Made by a program: the position numbers and the translations under genes. 7,407 nt of DNA from Lysobacteraceae bacterium (GTDB lineage Bacteria > Pseudomonadota > Gammaproteobacteria > Xanthomonadales > Xanthomonadaceae), in NCBI GenBank assembly GCA_003505795.1, contig DNXT01000214.1:582-7988 (forward strand), read 5' to 3'. Below are positions 1 through 6,835 of this stretch, piece by piece; positions within the stretch are counted from its first letter, which is position 1; each line of letters begins with the position of its first letter. Below the pieces are notes generated by a model, which had not been told where the DNA came from, made no database searches, and saw only the letters and a list, made by a program, of their open reading frames with translations.

Positions 1-188
1 TGCAGGCGCCAGCGCCGGCCGCGCCACTCGCGGTGGAGCCGGACGGGCGCGGCAAGTACCGCTTCGTCGATCCCTCGCTGGAGGCGCTGTCGGTCGGGCA
101 GAAGGCCCTGGTCCGGCTGGGGCCGGAACAGCAGGCGCAGGTCAAGGCGCAGCTGCGGGCGATCCGCGCCGCGCTCGCCAACGGCTAG
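1..188 (+). CDS. C-terminal fragment of a DUF3014-like protein (5' end outside window)
   Basis: The reading frame is open from the window edge (first full codon at position 3) to a TAG at 186-188, giving 61 residues. It begins with an Ala/Pro-rich linker. A compact conserved-looking end follows: a YRFVDPSLEALS segment, then GQKALVRLGPEQQ, then an amphipathic helix rich in Gln, Lys and Arg (VKAQLRAIRAAL). From memory, the FxDPxLExLSxGQKxLxRxGP...VKxxLRxIR pattern is the C-terminal signature of DUF3014 proteins, which are proteobacterial and usually have one N-terminal membrane helix and a periplasmic domain. The function of that family is unknown. The N-terminal part is not in the window, so neither membrane anchor nor start can be judged. 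The gene converges on the glutathione transferase gene on the other strand. Confidence 0.5.
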   Translation, partial: QAPAPAAPLAVEPDGRGKYRFVDPSLEALSVGQKALVRLGPEQQAQVKAQLRAIRAALANG

Positions 189-192
189 GTCG

Positions 193-238
193 CGCGGCTG
201 CGGCCGTGGCCGCGGACCGGTGCGGCAGGCGCCGGTCC
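193..238. terminator. Tandem hairpins between convergent genes (possible bidirectional terminator)
   Basis: Two adjacent inverted repeats fill the 58-bp gap between the DUF3014-like gene and the GST gene. The first pairs CGCGGC (193-198) with GCCGCG (209-214). The second is a 10-bp stem with one T-G wobble, 214-223 against 229-238, with a 5-nt loop and the strong core GGACCGG/CCGGTCC. No T-run follows on either strand, so classical intrinsic termination is not shown. The position between converging genes fits transcript-end stabilisation or termination from both sides. Confidence 0.35.
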
Positions 239-246
239 GATGCCCG

Positions 247-954
247 TCATGCCGCGTCCAGTTCCGGATAGTGGCGGAAGATGCCGCTGGTGTTGAACGC
301 CAGGCGCCGTTCGGAGGCGAGATAGGCGGCGATGCGCGGGCGCTGCTCGACGCGCGCCTTCAGCGCGTGCAGCTTCGGCAGGCGCGGCCACAGGGTCTGC
401 ATGCGCCTGGGGAACATGTAGTCCAGCCCGGCGGCGACCTGGAACAGCGACAGGTCGACGTAGGAATGCTCGCGCAACGGATGCAGCCCGCCGCCCTGTT
501 CGATCACGTCCTCGAAATAGCCGAGGAACTTGGGCAGGCGGTTCTCGCGCAGGTCTTCGGCCCGCCGCCGCGCCTCGTCCTTCTGGTCCTCGTAGTACAA
601 CCCGCTGGCGATGGGATGGTGGGTGTCGTGCACTTCCGCCACTAGGTCGGTGACGCTGAGCTGCAGTTGCAGCGCCTGCACCCGGCGCGACTCCGCCCCG
701 GGCACCAGCCCCAGCGGCGGGCCGAGGTAGTGCAGGATGTTGGCGACGTGGGCGACGACCACGCGGCCGGCCTTGAGGAACGGCGGCGCGAACGGCCGCG
801 CGCCGTCCTCCTGTCCGTCCAGGAACGTGTCCATCACCGCGTCGCCCTGCTCGCGCGCGACATCGGTGTAGTCGGCGCCGGCGTCTTCCAGCGCCAGGCG
901 GACGAACTCGCCGCGGCCCTGGATGCCGGTCCAGTAATAGAGCTGGTAGTGCAT
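247..954 (-). CDS. Glutathione S-transferase-like protein
   Basis: This cytosolic-type GST has 235 residues, normal for the superfamily. The N-terminal thioredoxin-like domain (about 1-82) starts with a beta strand MHYQLYYW and the turn-helix GRGEFVRLALEDAG (13-26), where Tyr and Arg lie near the expected glutathione site. A cis-proline-type loop FAPPFL is at 55-60, followed by VVAHVANILHYLGP (66-79). The all-helical C-terminal domain (about 90-225) contains the folding N-cap box S164-Y-V-D167 in SYVDLSLFQV. The ATG at 952-954 is preferred over the out-of-frame ATG at 956-958 because the GST fold begins there and GGGAG lies about 7 nt upstream. The usual Glu/Gln-Ser pair that binds the glutathione gamma-glutamyl group appears as Ala-His-Val here, so activity on glutathione is inferred, not shown. 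The gene lies 85 bp downstream of the GIY-YIG gene on the same strand. Substrate is unknown. Confidence 0.88.
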   Translation of the reverse strand: MHYQLYYWTGIQGRGEFVRLALEDAGADYTDVAREQGDAVMDTFLDGQEDGARPFAPPFLKAGRVVVAHVANILHYLGPPLGLVPGAESRRVQALQLQLSVTDLVAEVHDTHHPIASGLYYEDQKDEARRRAEDLRENRLPKFLGYFEDVIEQGGGLHPLREHSYVDLSLFQVAAGLDYMFPRRMQTLWPRLPKLHALKARVEQRPRIAAYLASERRLAFNTSGIFRHYPELDAA

Positions 955-1039
955 GCATTGCTCCCGTCGAGGCCCGCCGTACAGGCTAGGGCAGCGGCCG
1001 GCAGCGATGCGTGAGCGCGGCGTTGCCGCCCGGTGACCG

Positions 1040-1318
1040 TCAGTCCGGGTGCCGCAGCGCTTCCGGCTGCGCCAGCAGCCAGTCGAGCTTGCGCGGCCTG
1101 GGCTGCTGCTTGAGCTGCCACTCCGCCCGCGAGGCGGCGGCGCGGTCGGGATAGCGGCAGCTGGCCAGCACCCGCAGCGGCGGGTTGGCACGCGTGTAGC
1201 GCGCGCCGGTGCCGCGCTCGTGCGCGCGGTAGCGCGCCTCCAGGTCGTTGGTGATGCCCGCGTAGTAGCTGCCGTTGCGGCACAGCAGCAGGTACAGGTG
1301 CCAGGAAGTGGTGCGCAT
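1040..1318 (-). CDS. GIY-YIG domain protein, UPF0213/YhbQ type
   Basis: This 92-residue protein consists of one GIY-YIG nuclease-fold domain, the usual size of the UPF0213 (YhbQ-like) family. Family landmarks visible are: the first strand WHLYLLLCRNGSYYAGITNDLEARYRAH (6-33), with the YLL and YYAG elements standing for GIY and YIG; Tyr19; Arg29 and His33 of the following helix; the GTGARYTR segment (36-43); and RAEWQLK (64-70) with Glu66 in the place of the metal-binding glutamate. These are the residues expected for a nuclease active site, but the cellular role of the stand-alone family is poorly defined (DNA repair or nucleic-acid processing has been proposed). The domain starts within six residues of the ATG at 1316-1318, no in-frame ATG precedes it, and no Shine-Dalgarno is seen. 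It is the first gene of a possible two-gene minus-strand unit with the GST and is divergent from clpB. Confidence 0.88.
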   Translation of the reverse strand: MRTTSWHLYLLLCRNGSYYAGITNDLEARYRAHERGTGARYTRANPPLRVLASCRYPDRAAASRAEWQLKQQPRPRKLDWLLAQPEALRHPD

Positions 1319-1330
1319 GCGGGCATTATC
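1318..1330 (-). promoter_or_regulatory. Candidate -10 element for a leaderless GIY-YIG transcript
   Basis: On the minus strand GATAAT (1325-1330) matches the TATAAT -10 consensus at five of six positions. Its last base lies 7 nt upstream of the A of the GIY-YIG start codon, so transcription would begin at or next to the ATG. This agrees with the absence of a Shine-Dalgarno. The expected -35 position is GC-rich and a poor match to TTGACA, so confidence stays low. Confidence 0.3.
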
Positions 1331-1459
1331 GCGCCGGCACCGGCCCCTGCGGCAGGGAGGTCCGGCCCGGCGTGAATGTCCGCGGACCGCCCGCGCATCG
1401 ATCCGGCCGGGAACTCGCGCAAGCCGGCGTGTCCGCGCCGCGGCCATCCGCCGCATGCC

Positions 1460-1487
1460 CTTGAAACCCTTCCGCAAAGCCGCATCT
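1460..1487 (+). promoter_or_regulatory. Sigma-32 (RpoH) heat-shock promoter of clpB
   Basis: CTTGAAA at 1460-1466 is an exact match to the sigma-32 -35 core and is preceded by CC, as in CCCTTGAAA. After 13 nt comes CCGCATCT at 1480-1487, a 7-of-8 match to the -10 consensus CCCCATnT. Spacing is within the known range. Transcription would start near 1492-1496, leaving a leader of about 40 nt that contains a small GCCGG/CCGGC hairpin (1498-1512) and ends with the ribosome site. clpB is a classical sigma-32 gene, so sequence and context agree. Confidence 0.85.
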
Positions 1488-1523
1488 GACGGTTATCGCC
1501 GGGTCGTCCGGCCACTTCGAACG

Positions 1524-1529
1524 AGAGGA
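1524..1529 (+). promoter_or_regulatory. Ribosome binding site of clpB
   Basis: AGAGGA lies 7 nt before the ATG at 1537. It supports the MRMDKL start over the second in-frame ATG at 1543, which would have a spacing of 13 nt. Confidence 0.7.
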
Positions 1530-1536
1530 CTTCCCG

Positions 1537-4122
<2,586 letters not shown>

Positions 4123-4152
4123 GCCGGCGCCGCCGCGGACGTGATGCAGACG

Positions 4153-4180
4153 ATGCCGGCGTTCGCGCCGGCATTTTCTT
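4153..4180 (+). terminator. Intrinsic terminator of clpB
   Basis: A perfect 9-bp stem (ATGCCGGCG at 4153-4161 against CGCCGGCAT at 4166-4174) encloses a TTCG loop and runs directly into TTTTCTT (4174-4180). It starts 31 bp after the clpB stop codon. Stem, stable tetraloop and T-run are those of a Rho-independent terminator, separating clpB from the downstream cobalamin unit. Confidence 0.88.
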
Positions 4181-4200
4181 GCACCTGCTATCTGGCGCCT

Positions 4201-4223
4201 GTAGGAGCGACTTCAGTCGCGAC
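4201..4223. repeat. REP-like palindrome, copy A
   Basis: The element reads GTAGGA followed by the perfect hairpin GCGACT-TC-AGTCGC (4207-4220) and GAC. This short palindromic motif, with a GGAG-like head, is common between genes of Xanthomonadaceae and some Pseudomonas (from general knowledge). It lies just after the clpB terminator, a usual place for such repeats. Confidence 0.7.
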
Positions 4224-4259
4224 GAGGCCTGCCCGACAGCCACGACGAGGCCTGCCCGA
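4220..4259. repeat. 17-bp direct repeat, two copies with 23-bp period
   Basis: The sequence CGACGAGGCCTGCCCGA occurs exactly at 4220-4236 and again at 4243-4259, separated by 6 nt. The first copy overlaps the tail of palindrome copy A. It looks like a local tandem duplication of the repeat's flank. Two units are too few, and without spacer-sized intervals, for a CRISPR array. Confidence 0.75.
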
Positions 4260-4284
4260 GGTCTCGAACCTTCGCGAGGGAATC

Positions 4285-4306
4285 CTGTGGGAGGGACTCC
4301 GGTCCG
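4285..4306. repeat. REP-like palindrome, copy B (degenerate)
   Basis: The head TGTGGGAGGGACT is shared with copy C, but the second arm has decayed: GGAC (4293-4296) can still pair with GTCC (4302-4305) around TCCG, and the outermost pairs are lost. It is read as a diverged member of the same family. Confidence 0.55.
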
Positions 4307-4338
4307 CACCGCAGAGGAACCGGCAAGCCCTTGCTCCT

Positions 4339-4362
4339 TGTGGGAGGGACTTCAGTCCCGAC
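4339..4362. repeat. REP-like palindrome, copy C
   Basis: The head TGTGGGA is followed by the perfect hairpin GGGACT-TC-AGTCCC (4346-4359) and GACA. Compared with copy A, the second stem pair has changed from C-G to G-C on both arms, so pairing is kept although the sequence differs. Confidence 0.65.
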
Positions 4363-4480
4363 AGGCTTTACCGGTCGGCTGCCGGAGCCGCCTTCCCCTT
4401 GCAGGTATTTCAATGCAACGGAGAGGCTTTCCGCCCTTCGGGTTTTCCCCGCCGCCTCCATCCCGGGACCCCGGCTTCTG
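4363..4480. other. Intergenic stretch with one inverted repeat, no gene seen
   Basis: I see no convincing gene in this part of the clpB-riboswitch gap. The one structured element is an inverted repeat, CCCTTGCA (4396-4403) against TGCAACGG (4414-4421), with seven of eight positions complementary and a 10-nt AT-richer centre. It could be an operator or a chance palindrome; no regulator is encoded nearby. Confidence 0.25.
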
Positions 4481-4487
4481 CTACCAT
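4479..4487 (+). promoter_or_regulatory. Candidate extended -10 promoter for the cobalamin unit
   Basis: TGCTACCAT contains an extended -10 TGn followed by TACCAT, four of six to TATAAT. Transcription would begin around 4493-4495, which is exactly where the riboswitch P1 helix begins. No good -35 is visible at the right distance, so the call relies mainly on position. Confidence 0.35.
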
Positions 4488-4493
4488 GCGCGC

Positions 4494-4696
4494 CCCTGAG
4501 GTGACTGCCGGCATGCCGGCGGTTTAAACGGGAATCCGGTGCGCGGTTCGCCTTGGCGAGCGCAATTCCGGAGCTGCCCCCGCAACGGTGGGCGAGGACA
4601 CGATCCGCACGCAACGCCACTGTGCCGCCTGGCATGGGAAGGCGCGGACCGGAAGGCGCAGGCCTTCACTCGCGAGCCCGGAGACCGGCCCCAGGG
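4494..4696 (+). promoter_or_regulatory. Cobalamin (AdoCbl-type) riboswitch
   Basis: The conserved core of the cobalamin riboswitch is present in order: GAGGTG (4498-4503); a GCCGGC-type hairpin followed by TTTAAACGGGAATCCGGTG (4523-4541); ATTCCGGAGCTGCCCCCGCAAC (4565-4586), which holds the L5 region of the kissing interaction; GCCACTG (4616-4622); GGGAAGGCG (4636-4644); and the B12 box AGCCCGGAGACCGGCC (4675-4690). CCCTG (4494-4498) can pair with CAGGG (4692-4696) to close P1. The element lies 134 bp before a cobalamin receptor gene in the same direction. When bound to cobalamin it is expected to reduce expression, in proteobacteria usually by blocking translation. One arm between the two CCGG halves is longer than the compact form and folds into an extra hairpin. 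Confidence 0.95.
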
Positions 4697-4764
4697 TTCT
4701 GACCCGGCACGCGGTGGGCGTGGCCATGGACGCTGCCGCTGCCGCGGTCGGCGGCTATCGCCCT

Positions 4765-4822
4765 GTTCCTGCGCCCGCCGGATTCCCCACGTGTCCGCGC
4801 GGGTAGGCGCGGTTCCAGGAGC
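4765..4822 (+). promoter_or_regulatory. Possible riboswitch expression platform hiding the btuB ribosome site
   Basis: AGGAG (4817-4821), 9 nt before the btuB ATG, is the ribosome site. It can be bound by an upstream segment: GTTCCTG (4765-4771) pairs with CAGGAGC (4816-4822) over seven bases with one wobble. Between them CCGCGC (4795-4800) pairs with GCGCGG (4807-4812) as a nested 6-bp hairpin. The adjacent CCCTG (4761-4765) is identical to the 5' strand of riboswitch P1, so CAGGG (4692-4696) could pair with either. This gives a plausible on/off switch, inferred by hand pairing only. Apart from this, the leader 4697-4830 contains no gene I can support. Confidence 0.5.
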
Positions 4823-4830
4823 CCTCCACG

Positions 4831-6696
4831 ATGTTCGTCCCCGCCGTTTCGCCGCGCCGCGCGATGCTCGCGCTCGCCCTTTCCTCGATCGTCGCGCCGG
4901 TCCTGGCTGCCGATGCCACCGACCTGGGCCAGGTCGTGGTCACCGCCAGCCGCACCGCGCAGACCCAGGACCAGACCCTGGCCCCGGTCAGCGTGATCGA
5001 CCGCGCCGAGATCGAGCGCCGCCAGGTCGCCTCGCTGCCGGACCTGCTGCGTGGCGAGGCCGGGGTGTCGCTGGCCAGCAACGGCGGTCCCGGCAAGGCG
5101 ACCTCGCTGTTCCTGCGCGGCACCGAGTCGGACCACGTGCTGGTGCTGATCGACGGCGTGCGCGTCGGCTCGGCCACTTCCGGCGGCGCGGCGCTGCAGG
5201 ACATCCCGCTCGAGCAGGTCGAGCGGATCGAGATCGTGCGCGGCCCGTTCTCCAGCCTGTACGGCTCCGAGGCGATCGGCGGCGTGATCCAGGTCTTCAC
5301 CCGGCGCCCGCAGGGCCCGTTCGCACCGACCTTCAGCGCCGCCGCCGGCAGCGACAACGCGCGCCGCTACAGCGCCGGCGTGGCCGGGCGCAGCCAGGGC
5401 GTGGACCTGGGCGAGCACGGCGGCTGGTATTCGGTCAACGCCGTGCACGACGAGACCGACGGCATCAACGCCTATCTCAATACCGCCTCCGGCTCCTACG
5501 ACCCGGACCGCGACGGCTACCGCAACGACTCGCTGAGCGTGCAGGGCGGCTGGCGCTTCAACCGCCAGTGGGACGCCGACGCGCAGGCGCTGCGCGCGCA
5601 GAGCCGCAACGAGTACGACGGCAGCGCCCTCGGCGGCAACCTGTCCAAGGGCGTGCAGCAGGTGGCCGGTGCGCGCGTGCGCTACGCGCCGAGCCAGACG
5701 CTCAAGTTCACCGCCAGCGCCGGTTCCAGCCAGGACCTGAGCGATGCCTATTACGACGGCGCGTACCTGTCCACGTTCGACACCCGCCGCGCGCTGGGAT
5801 CGCTGCAGGCCGACATCGGCGCCGGCCCCGGCCTGCTCACGGTCGGCTTCGACTGGCAGCGCGACCGCATCGCCAGCAGCGAGGCCTATGCCGAGGACAC
5901 CCGCATCAACCGCGGCGGCTTCGCGCAATGGCAGCAGGGCTTCGGCGCGCAGTCGCTGCAGGCCAGCGTGCGCCGCGACGACAACAGCCAGTTCGGCGGC
6001 GAGACCACCGGCAGCGTGCTGTGGGGCTGGGACTTCGCCCAGGGCCTGCGCCTGACCGCCAGCTACGGCACCGCGTTCAAGGCACCGACCTACAACGAGC
6101 TGTACTACCCCGACTACGGCAACCCGCTGCTGCAGCCGGAAAGCTCGCGCAGCGTCGAGCTGGGCCTGCGCGGCGAGCACGCCTGGGGCGACTGGTCGCT
6201 CAATGCGTTCCAGACCCGGGTCGACGACCTGATCGCCTACGACGCCACGCTCGGTCCGTTCGGCGGCCCCAACAACATCGACAAGGCGCGCATCCGCGGC
6301 GCGGAGGCCGGTTACGACACCACCGTCGCCGGCTGGGCGCTGCGTGCCCGCCTGACCTGGCTGGATCCGCGTGCCGATGGCGGCGGCAACGACGGCCGCT
6401 GGCTGCCGCGGCGCTCGCGCCAGAGCGGGCGCGTCGATGCCGACCGCAGGTTCGGCGACTTCAGCGTCGGCGCCAGCGTGTACGCCTCCGGCGAGCGCTA
6501 CGACGATCTGGCCAATGCCAACCGGCTGCCGGGCTACGGGCTGCTCGACCTGCGCGTGGCCTACCAGGTCGGCAGCGCGTGGAACGTCGGCCTCAGCGCC
6601 AACAACGTGTTCGACCGCGACTACCAGACCGCGCGCTGGTATGCGCAGCCGGGCCGCAACTACCTGCTGACCCTGCGCTACCATCCGCAGCAATGA
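4831..6696 (+). CDS. btuB: TonB-dependent vitamin B12 (cobalamin) outer-membrane receptor BtuB
   Basis: BtuB binds cobalamin at the cell surface and imports it into the periplasm with energy from TonB-ExbBD. The 621-residue product has a signal peptide (1-26, arginines, hydrophobic core, cleavage after VLA), then the TonB box QVVVTAS at 34-40. The plug domain follows (about 45-160), with PVSVIDRAEIERR, LPDLLRGEAGV, FLRGTESDHVLVLIDGVRVG and VERIEIVRGPFSSLYGSEAIGGVI. The rest is a 22-strand-type barrel. FKAPTYNELYYPDYGNP near 416-432 is typical of the BtuB group rather than siderophore receptors. The length is close to E. coli BtuB (about 614). The chain ends YLLTLRYHPQQ, so the usual terminal aromatic residue is absent. 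The start is set by the signal peptide and the AGGAG 9 nt upstream. The cobalamin riboswitch upstream strongly supports the substrate. Confidence 0.95.
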   Translation: MFVPAVSPRRAMLALALSSIVAPVLAADATDLGQVVVTASRTAQTQDQTLAPVSVIDRAEIERRQVASLPDLLRGEAGVSLASNGGPGKATSLFLRGTESDHVLVLIDGVRVGSATSGGAALQDIPLEQVERIEIVRGPFSSLYGSEAIGGVIQVFTRRPQGPFAPTFSAAAGSDNARRYSAGVAGRSQGVDLGEHGGWYSVNAVHDETDGINAYLNTASGSYDPDRDGYRNDSLSVQGGWRFNRQWDADAQALRAQSRNEYDGSALGGNLSKGVQQVAGARVRYAPSQTLKFTASAGSSQDLSDAYYDGAYLSTFDTRRALGSLQADIGAGPGLLTVGFDWQRDRIASSEAYAEDTRINRGGFAQWQQGFGAQSLQASVRRDDNSQFGGETTGSVLWGWDFAQGLRLTASYGTAFKAPTYNELYYPDYGNPLLQPESSRSVELGLRGEHAWGDWSLNAFQTRVDDLIAYDATLGPFGGPNNIDKARIRGAEAGYDTTVAGWALRARLTWLDPRADGGGNDGRWLPRRSRQSGRVDADRRFGDFSVGASVYASGERYDDLANANRLPGYGLLDLRVAYQVGSAWNVGLSANNVFDRDYQTARWYAQPGRNYLLTLRYHPQQ

Positions 6697-6700
6697 GTTC

Positions 6701-6724
6701 CGTTCTCCCGGATGCGGGAGAACG
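6701..6724. repeat. Perfect 10-bp hairpin after btuB
   Basis: CGTTCTCCCG (6701-6710) pairs fully with CGGGAGAACG (6715-6724) around a GATG loop, starting 4 nt after the btuB stop. No T-run follows, so it is not a standard intrinsic terminator. It may stabilise the btuB mRNA end or act as a partial terminator; similar CTCCCG/CGGGAG palindromes are common after genes in this bacterial family (general knowledge). Confidence 0.6.
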
Positions 6725-6742
6725 TGGCGCGCAATACCGGAC

Positions 6743-6767
6743 GGGGGCGGGCGCCGCGAGCGCCCCC
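6743..6767. repeat. GC-rich hairpin in the btuB-btuM spacer
   Basis: GGGGGCG (6743-6749) pairs with CGCCCCC (6761-6767) around 11 nt. A competing inner pairing GGGCGC (6749-6754) with GCGCCC (6760-6765) has a 5-nt loop. TT follows, then C-rich sequence, so termination is uncertain. Confidence 0.45.
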
Positions 6768-6779
6768 TTCCGCCTTCCG

Positions 6780-6811
6780 GGCCCCTTCCCCCGCCAGCGG
6801 GGAAGGGGGCC
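6780..6811. repeat. Long near-perfect hairpin upstream of btuM
   Basis: GGCCCCTTCCCC (6780-6791) pairs with GGGGAAGGGGGCC (6799-6811) over 12 bp with one bulged G. It ends 12 nt before the btuM ribosome site and lacks a T-run. The family of CCCTTCCCC/GGGGAAGGG palindromes is frequent between genes of Xanthomonadaceae (general knowledge). It could protect, separate or tune the two cistrons. Confidence 0.55.
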
Positions 6812-6822
6812 TACGCACTTGC

Positions 6823-6835
6823 CGAGGAGTCCTCG
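6823..6835 (+). promoter_or_regulatory. Ribosome binding site of btuM inside a small palindrome
   Basis: GAGGAG at 6824-6829 is a strong Shine-Dalgarno 6 nt before the ATG at 6836 and fixes that start. It sits inside CGAGGA-G-TCCTCG (6823-6835), which can fold on itself with about 5 bp and a 3-nt loop, so the site may be partly hidden. Confidence 0.6.

Noticed and set aside
1359..1388. GGTCCG/CGGACC inverted repeat in the clpB upstream region as an operator
   Set aside because: Six base pairs separated by 18 nt in very GC-rich sequence is expected by chance, and clpB regulation is already explained by sigma-32.
4201..4362. CRISPR array
   Set aside because: The repeats are three variable palindromes at uneven spacing with no uniform spacers and no cas genes.
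4434..4446. CCC-TTC-GGG-TTTT as an intrinsic terminator
   Set aside because: The stem has only three pairs and lies where no transcript is expected to end.
4588..4806. Small plus-strand frame within the riboswitch and leader
   Set aside because: Its bases are explained by the conserved riboswitch structure; there is no ribosome site or protein-like pattern.
4666..6693. Long minus-strand frame opposite btuB
   Set aside because: Antisense shadow of btuB with biased composition, and it runs into the riboswitch.
6701..6724. Hairpin after btuB as a full intrinsic terminator
   Set aside because: The stem is perfect but no T-run follows, and btuM downstream fits the same unit. It is kept as a repeat/hairpin.
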